From Solirubrobacter sp963837485 (GTDB taxonomy: Bacteria > Actinomycetota > Thermoleophilia > Solirubrobacterales > Solirubrobacteraceae), in the NCBI GenBank assembly GCA_963837485.1, contig CAWINP010000014.1:248001-312000 (forward strand): a DNA stretch of 64,000 bases, written 5' to 3'. Below are positions 1 through 8,069 of this stretch, in pieces. Made by a program: the position numbers and the translations under genes. The stretch's first letter is position 1; the number at the start of each line of letters is the position of its first letter. A model generated the notes under the pieces. It had not been told where the DNA came from, did no database searches, and worked only from the letters and a program-made list of their open reading frames with translations.

Positions 1-146
1 GCGACGCCCCTCAGAGAGCCGGTGACCGGGTAGGAGACGATCCGCTCGCGCGTCGAGGCGAACGCGCCGACGGCGAGCGCGACCGCTCCGCCCACCACGA
101 GGAGGGCCGAGATCGCCACGACACGGCCCCACGGCGACACGCGCAT
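1..146 (-). CDS. Partial membrane-anchored or secreted protein, N-terminus only
   Basis: The reading frame begins with ATG at 146 and runs off the left edge. The 48 visible residues start MRVSPWGRVVAISALLVVGG, giving a short basic head and one hydrophobic segment (about residues 9-28), then a polar part ending in SYPVTGSLRGV. That tail resembles the start of DUF4097-type beta-strand adhesin domains, but too little is present to assign a family. It is transcribed away from the small gene at 204-560 in the sense that both lie on the minus strand, 57 bases apart, so it may be downstream in the same unit. Confidence 0.5.
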   Translation of the reverse strand, partial: MRVSPWGRVVAISALLVVGGAVALAVGAFASTRERIVSYPVTGSLRGV

Positions 147-203
147 CCGGCGACTGTAACCGGACGCGCGCGTACCGTCACTGGACGACCGGCCGCACGC
201 CCG

Positions 204-560
204 TCACGCGCCGGCGGGCCACACGCGCGGCAGGCGCTGCATGCGGCCACGGCGCTCGGTCTTGAGCTGCCGGGCGCGCTCGGCGAGCATCCACACGGCC
301 TCGGCGGCCGGACGGAACGGATCGCTCACCGCATGGCCGTCGTCGAGCGAGAGCGCGGCCCACGTCTCGTCGCCGACGTCGGCCAGGAGCACGGCGCCGC
401 GAGGCGCTCGGGAGGAATCGAGCTCCGCCAGCCGCGTCAGCGCCGCCTCGTCGTCGGGGGCGGCGAAGCGGATCGTCAGCGAGGCGTCCGACGGGACCTG
501 CTTGCGGGCTGTCAGGGTCTTGAGCATGGGTTCATTGTGCGCCTGAGACGGCCCGCTCAC
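204..560 (-). CDS. Small conserved-looking hypothetical protein (118 aa)
   Basis: Acidic protein with a region reading TIRFAAPDDEAALTRLAELD followed by APRGAVLLADVGDETWAALS. This resembles the first beta-alpha-beta part of GNAT-type acetyltransferases but lacks the acetyl-CoA loop, so it is at most a truncated GNAT-like fold. The C-terminus (AERARQLKTERRGRM) is basic. An internal ATG at residue 12 (527) is a plausible alternative start because the first 11 residues are uncharacteristic. Function unknown. Confidence 0.6.
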   Translation of the reverse strand: MSGPSQAHNEPMLKTLTARKQVPSDASLTIRFAAPDDEAALTRLAELDSSRAPRGAVLLADVGDETWAALSLDDGHAVSDPFRPAAEAVWMLAERARQLKTERRGRMQRLPRVWPAGA

Positions 561-866
561 ATCGGGCTAAAGGAGCGCCGTAAGGGGTCGCGGGCCTTAG
601 CTGCGCGGGGTAAGGCCTTAGCCGAAAAATCGCTGCAAATCCGCGGGTTCGTGGCGAGTGTACGGCTAGCCTCACTTCACGCCCGGCGCCGGTCCGCGCT
701 AGCCTGCCTCCCGACATGAAGATCCGCTGACGAGCCCATACCCGCACGCTGCGTTCCCGCGTGCCCGGCCGTCCGCGTTTCTTCCTCTCACCGTCGCCGC
801 CCAACCGGTCGCCGCGACGGTGCGGACGGGCCGCTCGCCACCGAACTTCGCCTCGAAGGAGCCCGC
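561..866. other. Gene-free stretch with a GGCCTTA/TAAGGCC hairpin
   Basis: About 300 bases between the minus-strand gene at 204-560 and the small plus-strand ORF at 867. The only structure I see is a 7-bp inverted repeat, GGCCTTA at 593-599 and TAAGGCC at 611-617, in a locally A/T-richer patch (600-680) that probably carries the promoter for the leftward gene. No ORF here has convincing coding character. Confidence 0.4.
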
Positions 867-1001
867 ATGCAGCGCCGTCCTCAGATGTCCCGCCGTCCTT
901 CCGTCGGCGGGCGCAACCCGCGACCCGTGCAGGTCAAGCAGCAGCCGCGCATCGTGCGCCAGGCGCCGAAGAAGCGCCCGGCGCGCAAGCCCGGCTCGTA
1001 G
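867..1001 (+). CDS. Very basic 44-residue protein
   Basis: ATG at 867 is preceded by a good Shine-Dalgarno (GAAGGAG, 855-861). The product begins MQRRPQMSRRPSVGGRNPRP and ends KKRPARKPGS; it is dominated by Arg, Lys, Pro and Gln and has no hydrophobic segment, so it is probably unstructured and could bind nucleic acid. It is too short for the usual ORF cut-offs. The ribosome-binding site and clean stop support it; no family is recognised. Confidence 0.5.
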   Translation: MQRRPQMSRRPSVGGRNPRPVQVKQQPRIVRQAPKKRPARKPGS

Positions 1002-1019
1002 TCGCGTCGGGGGCCCGGC

Positions 1020-1333
1020 CTACCCGGCCGGGCCCTCGCGCTCCAGCACGTCGAACGACCACAGCTCGCTCGCCGTCCCGACCGGCCCATCCGAGCGGTG
1101 CTGGGCGTGACCGGCCGTGAAGTCGGCGCTCTTCATCCACGCCTGGAAGTCCTCTTCCGAGCGCCAGCGCGTGATCACGAGGCAGACCTCGCGGTCGTCA
1201 GTGGGCTCAGCCGCTCGAACGCCTCGAAGCCCTCCGCGCTCGATACCCGGCCGGCGCGCGACGCGAAGCGCCGCTCGAACTCCCCGAACCGCTCGCGCGG
1301 GACCGTGATCGCGTTGATCTTGACGATGCTCAC
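1020..1333 (-). pseudogene. Antibiotic-biosynthesis-monooxygenase-type (ABM) protein, broken by a one-base frameshift
   Basis: GTG at 1333 starts VSIVKINAITVPRERFGEFE, the typical beginning of ABM/ferredoxin-like haem-degrading or quinol monooxygenase domains. The frame then ends early. In the neighbouring frame the family sequence continues: DDREVCLVITRWRSEEDFQAW, then MKSADFTAGHAQHRSDGP and a C-terminus WSFDVLEREGPAG with stop at 1020-1022. The join is near 1197-1203, and the total length (314 nt) is one base short of a multiple of three. Restoring one base gives a ~104-aa protein of normal family length. This is either a recent pseudogene or a sequencing indel. Confidence 0.75.
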
Positions 1334-1640
1334 GCGACGAGGGTACGGGTCAGGCTGATTCCGCACGCACGCCAAGAGCTCGCGCCAGGGCGTCACGCTG
1401 CACACGCTGATGAGCCCCGGCACCGTGGTCCCGCACACGTTCCGCTCGATCCCCAAGTCGGGCGGCATCGCGGTGACCGTGTCGACGATGACGGCATCGC
1501 ACTACCGGCGCGTCACGCACCACAAAGCGCCCAAGCGCGGCCTGGCGATGCTCGGGGCGCGGTCTACACGCTCGACGGCGTAGCGCTCGCCGTGCAGGCG
1601 GGCTTGGCGAACGGCGGCAGGTAAGGAGTGCGGGAGACGA
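1334..1640 (+). pseudogene. Unrecognised coding-like remnant
   Basis: No complete gene lies between the ABM remnant and the permease. Plus-strand translation from about 1365 gives protein-like text (QGVTLHTLMSPGTVVPHTF, then SGGIAVTVSTMTASHYRRV) that runs into a stop. A second frame then continues GAVYTLDGVALAVQAGLANG up to TAA at about 1622. This looks like the tail of a decayed gene with at least one frameshift; I cannot name the family. Confidence 0.25.
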
Positions 1641-1710
1641 ATCGCGCGATCGCAATCGACCGCGATGGTGCGCGGAACGATCACGATCGAGCATGTCCGC
1701 GCTCCGAAAC

Positions 1711-1763
1711 AAGGGGGTGCCGGTAGAAACGTCGCTCCTGGTAACGAAAAGGCAGGCACCCCC
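1711..1763. repeat. Hairpin with AGGGGGTGCC / GGCACCCCCT arms
   Basis: Imperfect inverted repeat around 1711-1720 and 1754-1763 in the intergenic region downstream of the APC permease gene, which ends at 1819 on the minus strand. The arms resemble the core of the stronger hairpin at 7722-7764 (GGGGTCAGGCACC type). Such repeats are commonly scattered REP-like elements and may also work as terminators. Confidence 0.4.
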
Positions 1764-1818
1764 TCGCCCGCTCGCGGAAAACGATCATCTCCGGGCAGCC
1801 AATCTGACCCGCACCCCC

Positions 1819-3102
1819 TTACTGCCCGCCGTTCGCCGATCCCGCCGAGGCGGGGCGGAGGACGGCGGCGACCGCGGCGCGGCGGCGAGAAGCGAAGAAC
1901 GCCAACGTCGCAACGAGCACCGGCGGCAACGCGTACCAGCCCTGGCTCGCCAGCACCGCGAGCATCGCGGCGAGCAGGACGCCCGCTCCCGCACGCCGCG
2001 GCCAAGGTCGCGGCGTGCGCACGTACGACGCCAAAGCGAGCGCATAGATGAACATGAACACCGCGCTCACGCCCACCACCAGGTGCAGCACCAGCCCCGG
2101 CACGAACGCGGCGACGCAGGTCAGCGCCGCGCCCGGGAGCTGCAGGACGAGCACGGCGCGGCGCGGGATCCCGCGCGCGTCCAGCGCGGCCAGCCACGCC
2201 GGCGCGCGCCGCTCGCGGGCGGACGAGAACAGCAGGCGCGAGATGCCCCACAGCCAGCTCGCGTTGTTGGCCTGCATCAGCGCCAGCGCGAGCACGGTGA
2301 TCACGACCGCGCCGCCGCTCACGCGTCCCGCGAGCTGGGCCACGCCGGCGAGCTCGTCGACCGCATCGGGCGGGAGGATCGCTCCGATGTTGGCGGTCAG
2401 CAGCGCCGCCAGCAGCCCGTAGGAGGCGAGCGCGATGAACGTGGCGAGCAGGTAGTCGCGGCGCGGGTTGCGCATCTCGCCGGCGACGAAGGTCATGTTC
2501 TCGAACCCCGCGAAGCCCCAGAACGCGACCAGCACACCGGCGAGCAGCGGCGACGGCGAGTCCAGCCGGGGAACCACCGCGTCGTAGCCGCCGCGGGCGT
2601 CGGGGAACGTGATCGCCACCAGCAGCACCGCCGCGCCGAGCAGCGTGAACGTCGCGATCGACTGCAGCCGTGCGCCAGCCCGCGCGCCGACCAGGTTCGT
2701 GTACAGCGCGCCCGCGATCACGGCCAAGGCGCCCGCGAGCCGCACGATCGAGCCGCCGCCCACGGCGTGCGACAGGTACCCGCCCGCGACGAGCGTCGCC
2801 GCGGCCAGCGCCGGCGGGAAGATCAGCGCGAACAGCAGCGGCACCGACGCCGCGAACTCCGGGCCGAGGCCGCGCGCGATGAACCCCTCGATGCCGGAGC
2901 CGTCGTGTGATTCGCGCACCATCTCGCCGAACACGAGCAGCAGCGGCACGCACAGCAGCGTCGCCAGCCCCCACACGACGAGCGCGTCGTGTCCGGCCAG
3001 CCGGTAGATCACCGAGGGCAGGAAGAGGATCCCGGAGCCGGCCACGCTGCCGATCGCCAGCGCGATCCCGCCGCCGAGGCCGAGAGTACGTTGCAGCTGC
3101 AC
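1819..3102 (-). CDS. APC-superfamily amino-acid permease (YjeH-like)
   Basis: About 427 residues of membrane protein with roughly 12 hydrophobic segments. The N-terminus LQRTLGLGGGIALAIGSVAG with following SGILFLPSVIY is the TM1 glycine-rich substrate-binding motif of the amino acid-polyamine-organocation family. Overall it looks closest to the YjeH neutral amino-acid exporter group. I prefer GTG at 3102, because residues upstream of it are not family-like; an ATG at 3153 in the same frame is possible. It diverges from the LysR gene at 3159, which may control it. Substrate and direction of transport are inferred only from family resemblance. Confidence 0.8.
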   Translation of the reverse strand: MQLQRTLGLGGGIALAIGSVAGSGILFLPSVIYRLAGHDALVVWGLATLLCVPLLLVFGEMVRESHDGSGIEGFIARGLGPEFAASVPLLFALIFPPALAAATLVAGGYLSHAVGGGSIVRLAGALAVIAGALYTNLVGARAGARLQSIATFTLLGAAVLLVAITFPDARGGYDAVVPRLDSPSPLLAGVLVAFWGFAGFENMTFVAGEMRNPRRDYLLATFIALASYGLLAALLTANIGAILPPDAVDELAGVAQLAGRVSGGAVVITVLALALMQANNASWLWGISRLLFSSARERRAPAWLAALDARGIPRRAVLVLQLPGAALTCVAAFVPGLVLHLVVGVSAVFMFIYALALASYVRTPRPWPRRAGAGVLLAAMLAVLASQGWYALPPVLVATLAFFASRRRAAVAAVLRPASAGSANGGQ

Positions 3103-3158
3103 GCGCTCAACATGGCGAGCGCGACCCAGAAGAGCAATTCGAGCTACGATCACGACCT

Positions 3159-4058
3159 ATGCGCAACGCTGATGGCTGGGGCGCGCTGGAGGTGCGCCAT
3201 GTGCGGGCGTTCGCCGCCGTCGTGGACGAGGGCACGTTCTCCGCCGCGGCGCGCTCGCTCGGCTACACGCAGTCCGCGGTCAGCCAGCAGATCGGCGCGC
3301 TCGAGCGGATCGTCGGCGCGCCCGTCCTGCACCGGCCGCCGGGCGGCCGCCGCCCGCTCGAGCTGACCGACGCCGGCCGCGTCGTGCTCAAGCACGTCCG
3401 CCCGCTGCTCGCCCGCGTGCGCGCGGCCGAGGCCGACGTCGCCGCGCTCGCCGGCGGCGAGGTGGGGGAGGTCTCGGTGCGCACGTTCCAGAGCTTCGGC
3501 GGCCGCATGCTGCCCGGCGTGCTCTCCGCGTTCCGGCGCCGCTGCCCGGGCGTCGAGGTGCGGATCGAGGAGGCGCTCACCGGCGACGCGCTGTTCGGCG
3601 GGGTCGAGAGCGGCGAGGTCGACGTCTCGTTTGCCGGCTATCCGCTGCCCGAGGGCCCGTTCGCGGTGCGCGAGCTGCTCGACGACCGGTACGTGCTGGT
3701 GACCCGGACGGGCGACGAGGTGCACGGGCTCGGCGACCTCAGCGGCCGGCGCCTGCTCGGCATCCGCGGCTGCCAGCACACGCAGGCGATCGAGATGCAG
3801 ATGATCGCCCGCGGCGTCGCGCCCGAGACGTGGGCGCGCTTCGACAACAACGCGATCATCCAGGCGCTCGTCGCGTCCGGCGAGGGCGTCGCGATCGTGC
3901 CCGAGCTGGTGATCGACTGCGGCGACCCGAACATCGACGTGCTGCCGCTGCCCGAGCTCCCGGCCCGCCGCCTGATCGCCGTCTGGCACCGCGAGCGGAC
4001 GCTGAGCGCGGCCGCGCGCGAGTTCGTCGAGGCCGCGTCGGAGGCGTGCGCCGCATGA
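3159..4058 (+). CDS. LysR-family transcriptional regulator
   Basis: A 299-residue protein with an N-terminal winged HTH (LEVRHVRAFAAVVDEGTFSA, then SQQIGALERIVG, about residues 10-70) and a C-terminal periplasmic-binding-protein-like effector domain (about 95-295). This is the standard LysR length. ATG at 3159 fits the family N-terminus. It is followed by an SDR gene with an ATGA overlap and an asparaginase gene with an 8-bp overlap, and it diverges from the APC permease. By LysR habit it probably autoregulates and controls the permease and/or the downstream amino-acid genes; the effector is unknown. Confidence 0.9.
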   Translation: MRNADGWGALEVRHVRAFAAVVDEGTFSAAARSLGYTQSAVSQQIGALERIVGAPVLHRPPGGRRPLELTDAGRVVLKHVRPLLARVRAAEADVAALAGGEVGEVSVRTFQSFGGRMLPGVLSAFRRRCPGVEVRIEEALTGDALFGGVESGEVDVSFAGYPLPEGPFAVRELLDDRYVLVTRTGDEVHGLGDLSGRRLLGIRGCQHTQAIEMQMIARGVAPETWARFDNNAIIQALVASGEGVAIVPELVIDCGDPNIDVLPLPELPARRLIAVWHRERTLSAAAREFVEAASEACAA

Positions 4059-4717
4059 TCGCGGTCGTCACCGGCGCCGGCTCGGGGATCGGCCGGGCCG
4101 CCGCCCGGGAACTCCATCAGGACGGCTGGGAGCTGGTGCTCGCCGGCCGGCGCGAGGACGCGCTCAGAGAGACCTTGCCAGAGGCCATGATCGTCCCCAC
4201 CGACATCACCGATCCCGCCCAGGTCGACGCCCTGTTCGAGGTCGCCGGCCCGCTCGACCTGCTCTTCAACAACGCCGGGATCGGCGTCGCCTCGCCCGTC
4301 GAGGACCTCGCCCTCGAGGACTGGCAGCGCGTGGTGGACACGAACCTCACCGGCGCCTTCCTGTGCGCCCAGGCCGCGTTCCGCGCGATGCTCGGGCGCG
4401 GCGGGCGGATCATCAACAACGGCTCGCTCGCGGCACACGTTCCGCGCCCCGACTCAGTCGCCTATACGGCGACCAAGCACGCGATCACAGGGCTGACGAA
4501 GGCGCTGTCGCTCGAGGGCCGCGAGCACGACATCGCCTGCGGCCAGATCGACGTCGGCAACGCCGCCACGCCGATGACCGAGGGCTCGACCGAGCCGACC
4601 ATCGACGTCGCGCTCGTCGGCCGCGCGGTCGCGCAGATGGCCGCGCTCCCGCTCGACGCCAACGTCCAGTTCATGACGATCATGGCCACGAAGATGCCGT
4701 TCATCGGGCGTGGCTAA
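4055..4717 (+). CDS. Short-chain dehydrogenase/reductase
   Basis: A 220-residue classical SDR starting MIAVVTGAGSGIGRAAA. It has the Rossmann TGxxxGxG motif at residues 6-13, the NNAG motif (LLFNNAGIG), a catalytic Ser in the INNGSLAAH strand, and the YTATK catalytic Tyr-x3-Lys (VAYTATKHAITG). ATG at 4055 overlaps the LysR stop (ATGA), so the two are translationally coupled. It is slightly shorter than the usual ~250 residues. The substrate cannot be told from sequence. Confidence 0.9.
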   Translation: MIAVVTGAGSGIGRAAARELHQDGWELVLAGRREDALRETLPEAMIVPTDITDPAQVDALFEVAGPLDLLFNNAGIGVASPVEDLALEDWQRVVDTNLTGAFLCAQAAFRAMLGRGGRIINNGSLAAHVPRPDSVAYTATKHAITGLTKALSLEGREHDIACGQIDVGNAATPMTEGSTEPTIDVALVGRAVAQMAALPLDANVQFMTIMATKMPFIGRG

Positions 4718-5720
4718 GGTCGCGATCCTGCATACCGGCGGCACGATCAGCATGCGCCGGAGCGACCACGGCTACGCGCCTGAGCCCGGGTACCTGGCCA
4801 CGCTGCTGGACGGGATGCCGGAGCTGCACGAGGTCGCCGACTACGAGCTGATCGAGCACCATCCGCTGCTGGACTCCGCGAGCGTCCGCCCGAGCGACTG
4901 GCTGGCGATCGCGCGCGCGATCGTCAGTCACGGGCACGACGTCGACGGCTTCGTCGTGCTCCACGGCACCGACACGATGGCCTACACCGCGTCGGCGCTG
5001 GCGTTCATGCTGCGCGGGCTGCGCAAGCCGGTCGTGCTCACCGGCTCGCAGATCCCGCTGTGCGAGCTGCGCACCGACGCGCGCGAGAACCTGCTGACCG
5101 CGATGCTCCTCGCCGCCGCCGAGGACCCGGTCCGCGAGGTGTCGCTGTTCTTCGGCGGCCGGCTGCTGCGCGGCTGCCGCGCGGTCAAGGTGAGCGCGAC
5201 CGGCTTCGACGCGTTCGACTCGCCGAACTTCCCGCCGCTCGCGCATGCCGGGATCGACATCACCGTCGACCGGCGGGTCGCCGAGCACGAGGTCCCTCCG
5301 TCGAACCCGGTGCCGCTCCCGCCGCACCTCGACGCCTCGGTGGGCGCGCTGCGCCTGTTCCCGGGACTCCCGGCCGACCTGCTCCGCAACGCGCTGCGCG
5401 AGCCCCTACAGGGGCTCGTGCTGGAGGCCTACGGCGCCGGCAACGCGCCCGGCGGCGACCCGGAGCTGCTGCGCGTGATCGCCGACGCGACTGCTCGCGG
5501 CGTGGTGATCGTCGACTGCACGCAGTGCCTGCGCGGGACCGTCGATCTGACCGCGTACGCGACCGGGACCGCGCTCCTGCACGCGGGAGTCATCGGGGGC
5601 GCCGACATGACCGTCGAGGCGGCGCTGGCCAAGCTCGTGTACCTGCTGAGCACCATGCGCTCGTCCGAGCACGCCCGCGATCTCATGGGCCAGAGCCTCT
5701 GCGGCGAGCTCACCACCTAA
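4710..5720 (+). CDS. L-asparaginase family amidohydrolase
   Basis: A 336-residue protein beginning MAKVAILHTGGTISMRRSDH. It has both family signatures: TGGTIS with the nucleophilic Thr near residue 10, and VVLHGTDTMAYTASAL with the second catalytic Thr-Asp pair around residues 82-84, followed by KPVVLTGSQIPL. It converts L-asparagine (possibly also glutamine) to aspartate plus ammonia. No signal peptide, so cytoplasmic. GTG start at 4710 lies inside the end of the SDR gene, placing it in the LysR-SDR-asparaginase operon and suggesting a role in amino-acid use. Confidence 0.88.
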   Translation: MAKVAILHTGGTISMRRSDHGYAPEPGYLATLLDGMPELHEVADYELIEHHPLLDSASVRPSDWLAIARAIVSHGHDVDGFVVLHGTDTMAYTASALAFMLRGLRKPVVLTGSQIPLCELRTDARENLLTAMLLAAAEDPVREVSLFFGGRLLRGCRAVKVSATGFDAFDSPNFPPLAHAGIDITVDRRVAEHEVPPSNPVPLPPHLDASVGALRLFPGLPADLLRNALREPLQGLVLEAYGAGNAPGGDPELLRVIADATARGVVIVDCTQCLRGTVDLTAYATGTALLHAGVIGGADMTVEAALAKLVYLLSTMRSSEHARDLMGQSLCGELTT

Positions 5721-5788
5721 GTCCTTGGTAAGCGACCCAAGGTCGCCCCAAGAGGTCACCAAAGCCTCATCTAAAGAGTGCGCTCTGC

Positions 5789-5818
5789 GGCGGGCGACTC
5801 CCCCCTGAGTCGCTCGCC
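5789..5818 (+). terminator. Strong stem-loop between asparaginase and the secreted protein gene
   Basis: GGCGGGCGACTC (5789-5800) pairs with GAGTCGCTCGCC (5807-5818) around a six-base C-rich loop, with one mismatch. There is no U-run, so it is not a classic intrinsic terminator, but it lies in the 136-bp gap after the asparaginase stop. It could instead be part of the 5' UTR of the gene at 5857. Confidence 0.35.
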
Positions 5819-5856
5819 GTCGACACCTCCCCAGCACCCACTCCCACGGAGGGAAC

Positions 5857-7719
5857 ATGCTCCACTTCGCTCGTGCGGGCCGCGCCTGGATGGCTGCGCC
5901 CGCGCTTGCCGCCGGCGCGCTTCTGCTCGCCGGTTCGCCGGCTTTCGCGGCCGATACGGCGCCCGTCTACACCGTCACGCAGGAAGGCATGACCTCGGCC
6001 GAGGGCGCCAAGCTCGCCGATGCGTTCGCGATCCCGAACTCGGTCGCTCCCGACGGCGCGTTCGGCTACACGTCGCGGGCGTTCGGGCAGGTGCCGCAGA
6101 AGGCGGTCGAGGCCGGCAAGGACGAAGCCGGCCGCCCGACGCAGTCGCAGGCGCTCGACCTGGCCGCGCTGAAGTCGATCCGGCCGCTGTCGGACGCCGC
6201 TGCGGCGCGGCAGGCCTCCCGCCTGCTGTCGCTCGTCGGGCTGACCCCGGACCTCAAGGCCGAGCCGAGCATCTCCCACACCGAGCTCTCGCTCTCCGAT
6301 CGCGCGGGCAGCCTGACTGACAAGTACGCGCTCGACACCTCGGTCTCGTACAAGTTCACGCTCGGCGGCCTGCCCGTCGAGGGCCAGGGCGCGAAGCTGC
6401 GCATCGCGTTCGCGGGCGACGGCAGCGTGACGCAGCTGTCGACCTCGCTGCGCCAGCTCGAGCGCGGCGAGGACGTGCCGATCATCTCCTCCGACGAGGC
6501 GATCAAGTCGTGCGCCCCGCTGTACGCGGATGACGTGCGCCAGGGCACGCCGACGCTCGGCTACCTGCTCCCCGCGCTGTCGGCGTCGGACGCCTCGGGC
6601 AAGGGCAGCGTCCAGCAGATCTTCCCGATCTACACGTGCAACCCGTCGGCCAAGACCGGCACGCAGGCCAACCGCCAGGTGCCGGCCGTGCAGGGCGCGG
6701 GCCCGCAGACCTCGCTCTCGATCACGCTCGAGAACACCATGGTCAGCGGCTTTGCCAAGGCGTCCGGCGGCACCGGGCCGTACACGTACAAGTGGTCGTC
6801 CTCGTCGACGGTGCTCCCGGCCGTCGGTGACCCGCACATCGAGTACAAGCGCGACCCGCGCGACCCGGAGGCCAAGGGCGAGACGATCACGCTCGAGGTC
6901 ACCGACGCGAACGGCCTGACCGCGACGGCCTCGGCCCACCTCGACGGCGACGGCAGCGTCTCGGTCGAGTCCACGCCCGGCGGCGGCGGCTTCGGCAAGC
7001 TCGCGATCGGCCCGACCGACGTCGGCATCGAGCAGACCGTCGACGAGTGGCAGTGCGCGCAGGACTCGGCGATCGGCTTCAAGAACGTGATGGCCTCGCA
7101 CGGCATCGCGACCGCGTTCGACTGGCGCGGCACCAACGCCTGGGAGCGCGACTTCAAGAAGGCGTCGCTCGGCGGCACCGACTCGACCTACGCCGACAAC
7201 GTGGACGCCCAGTGGTACACGGGCCACGGCAACTCGGGCGGCTTCACGTTCAAGAACACGACGCACGACGACGGCAGCATCACCCCGTCGGATGCCGACT
7301 GGGGCAACGGCGACCTGGAGTGGCTGCAGCTCGAGTCCTGCCAGGTGCTGCGCGACACCACCGGCACGCACGACTACTTCAGCCGCTGGGGCGGGACGAT
7401 CAACGGCCTGCACATGCTCAACGGCTTCGATACCAACGCCCAGTGCGTCGGCGGCGGCACCGGCGGCCGCTTCGCCGAGTACCTGTTCCCGTACCAGATC
7501 TTCGGCATCACGCTCCGCCCGGCGCTGAAGGTCCAGCAGGCGTGGGCGCAGATGGCGATCGACAAGGAGCCGTCCGGCCGCGTCTATCGCTCGATGGGCA
7601 ACATCGGCGCGGGCGGCGTGACCAACATCAACGACTACTTCTGGGGCCAGGGCGCGACCGGCCCGGACATCGCGAAGTCGTCGCGAACCGGCATGTGGGC
7701 CATCTCCGGCACCACCTGA
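5857..7719 (+). CDS. Secreted DUF6345-like protein with a His/Cys pair resembling clan-CD cysteine peptidases
   Basis: A 620-residue exported protein. The signal peptide (residues 1-31, ending GSPAFA before ADTAPVY) is clear, and ATG at 5857 follows GGAGGGAAC. Residues about 35-260 form a unique N-terminal region. About 285-370 is a PKD/Ig-like beta domain (GGTGPYTYKW and TITLEVTDANGLTATA). About 380-620 is a domain I associate with DUF6345, starting VDEWQCAQDSAIGFKNVM. In it H457 sits in QWYTGHGNSGG and C495 in WLQLESCQVL. Hydrophobic strand + His-Gly, then hydrophobic strand + Ser-Cys about 40 residues later, is the clan-CD signature. No membrane anchor. Peptidase activity is inference. Confidence 0.8.
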   Translation: MLHFARAGRAWMAAPALAAGALLLAGSPAFAADTAPVYTVTQEGMTSAEGAKLADAFAIPNSVAPDGAFGYTSRAFGQVPQKAVEAGKDEAGRPTQSQALDLAALKSIRPLSDAAAARQASRLLSLVGLTPDLKAEPSISHTELSLSDRAGSLTDKYALDTSVSYKFTLGGLPVEGQGAKLRIAFAGDGSVTQLSTSLRQLERGEDVPIISSDEAIKSCAPLYADDVRQGTPTLGYLLPALSASDASGKGSVQQIFPIYTCNPSAKTGTQANRQVPAVQGAGPQTSLSITLENTMVSGFAKASGGTGPYTYKWSSSSTVLPAVGDPHIEYKRDPRDPEAKGETITLEVTDANGLTATASAHLDGDGSVSVESTPGGGGFGKLAIGPTDVGIEQTVDEWQCAQDSAIGFKNVMASHGIATAFDWRGTNAWERDFKKASLGGTDSTYADNVDAQWYTGHGNSGGFTFKNTTHDDGSITPSDADWGNGDLEWLQLESCQVLRDTTGTHDYFSRWGGTINGLHMLNGFDTNAQCVGGGTGGRFAEYLFPYQIFGITLRPALKVQQAWAQMAIDKEPSGRVYRSMGNIGAGGVTNINDYFWGQGATGPDIAKSSRTGMWAISGTT

Positions 7720-7721
7720 TC

Positions 7722-7764
7722 TAAAGGGGTCAGGCACCTTTAGTAAACGTGCCTGACCCCTTTA
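7722..7764. repeat. Palindromic GGGGTCAGGCAC element between convergent genes, likely bidirectional terminator
   Basis: TAAAGGGGTCAGGCAC (7722-7737) and its perfect complement GTGCCTGACCCCTTTA (7749-7764) form a 16-bp stem with an 11-nt loop. It begins 3 bases after the stop of the secreted protein gene and supplies the TAA stop of the convergent SRPBCC remnant. The A-rich outer ends become U-runs in either direction, so it can terminate both transcripts. The core resembles REP-type palindromes mobilised by TnpA-REP (RAYT) transposases; no such transposase is in the window. Confidence 0.7.
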
Positions 7765-8069
7765 TGCGGCTGCCGGGGCCCTCGGCGGTTGAAGGGCGGC
7801 GGTGTAGTGCGGGAGCAGGCCCTCCCAGCCGCGCGCGTTTCGCTCTCGCAGTTCCTCGCCGTGCGCGCCGAGCCGCTGCCAGCCGTCGTGCGTGATCCGC
7901 ACGACGGTGCCGGCGCCGGCCGGCGCGAACGTGATCGTCACCTCGGTCGCGTCGGCGCGGTCCTGGCGCAGGTGCCAGAGGTAGGCGAAGCGAGCCGGCG
8001 GCTCCCACGCCGGCACCTCGCCCCAGTCGTGCTCCTCGCCGGCCGGATCGCGGCCGGCGAGAAGCTCTG
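7762..8069 (-). pseudogene. SRPBCC/AHSA1-domain protein lacking its N-terminal part
   Basis: The readable frame gives DPAGEEHDWGEVPAWEPPAR, FAYLWHLRQD, TEVTITFAPAGAGTVVRITH and a helical C-terminus GWEGLLPHYTAAL. This is the C-terminal half of an AHSA1/START-like (SRPBCC) domain. The usual first ~55 residues are missing: upstream of about 8069 the sequence switches abruptly to the opposite-strand remnant at 8069-8347. An internal ATG at 8016 could still give an 84-residue product, but it would not be a complete fold. Confidence 0.65.

Noticed and set aside
5725..5760. CTTGG/CCAAG small inverted repeat after the asparaginase stop as an operator
   Set aside because: Arms are only five bases and no regulator gene is adjacent; chance pairing is likely.
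5767..7737. 656-codon minus-strand frame antisense to the secreted DUF6345-like protein
   Set aside because: Arg/Ala/Val/Asp-biased shadow. The plus strand has signal peptide, Shine-Dalgarno and domain structure.
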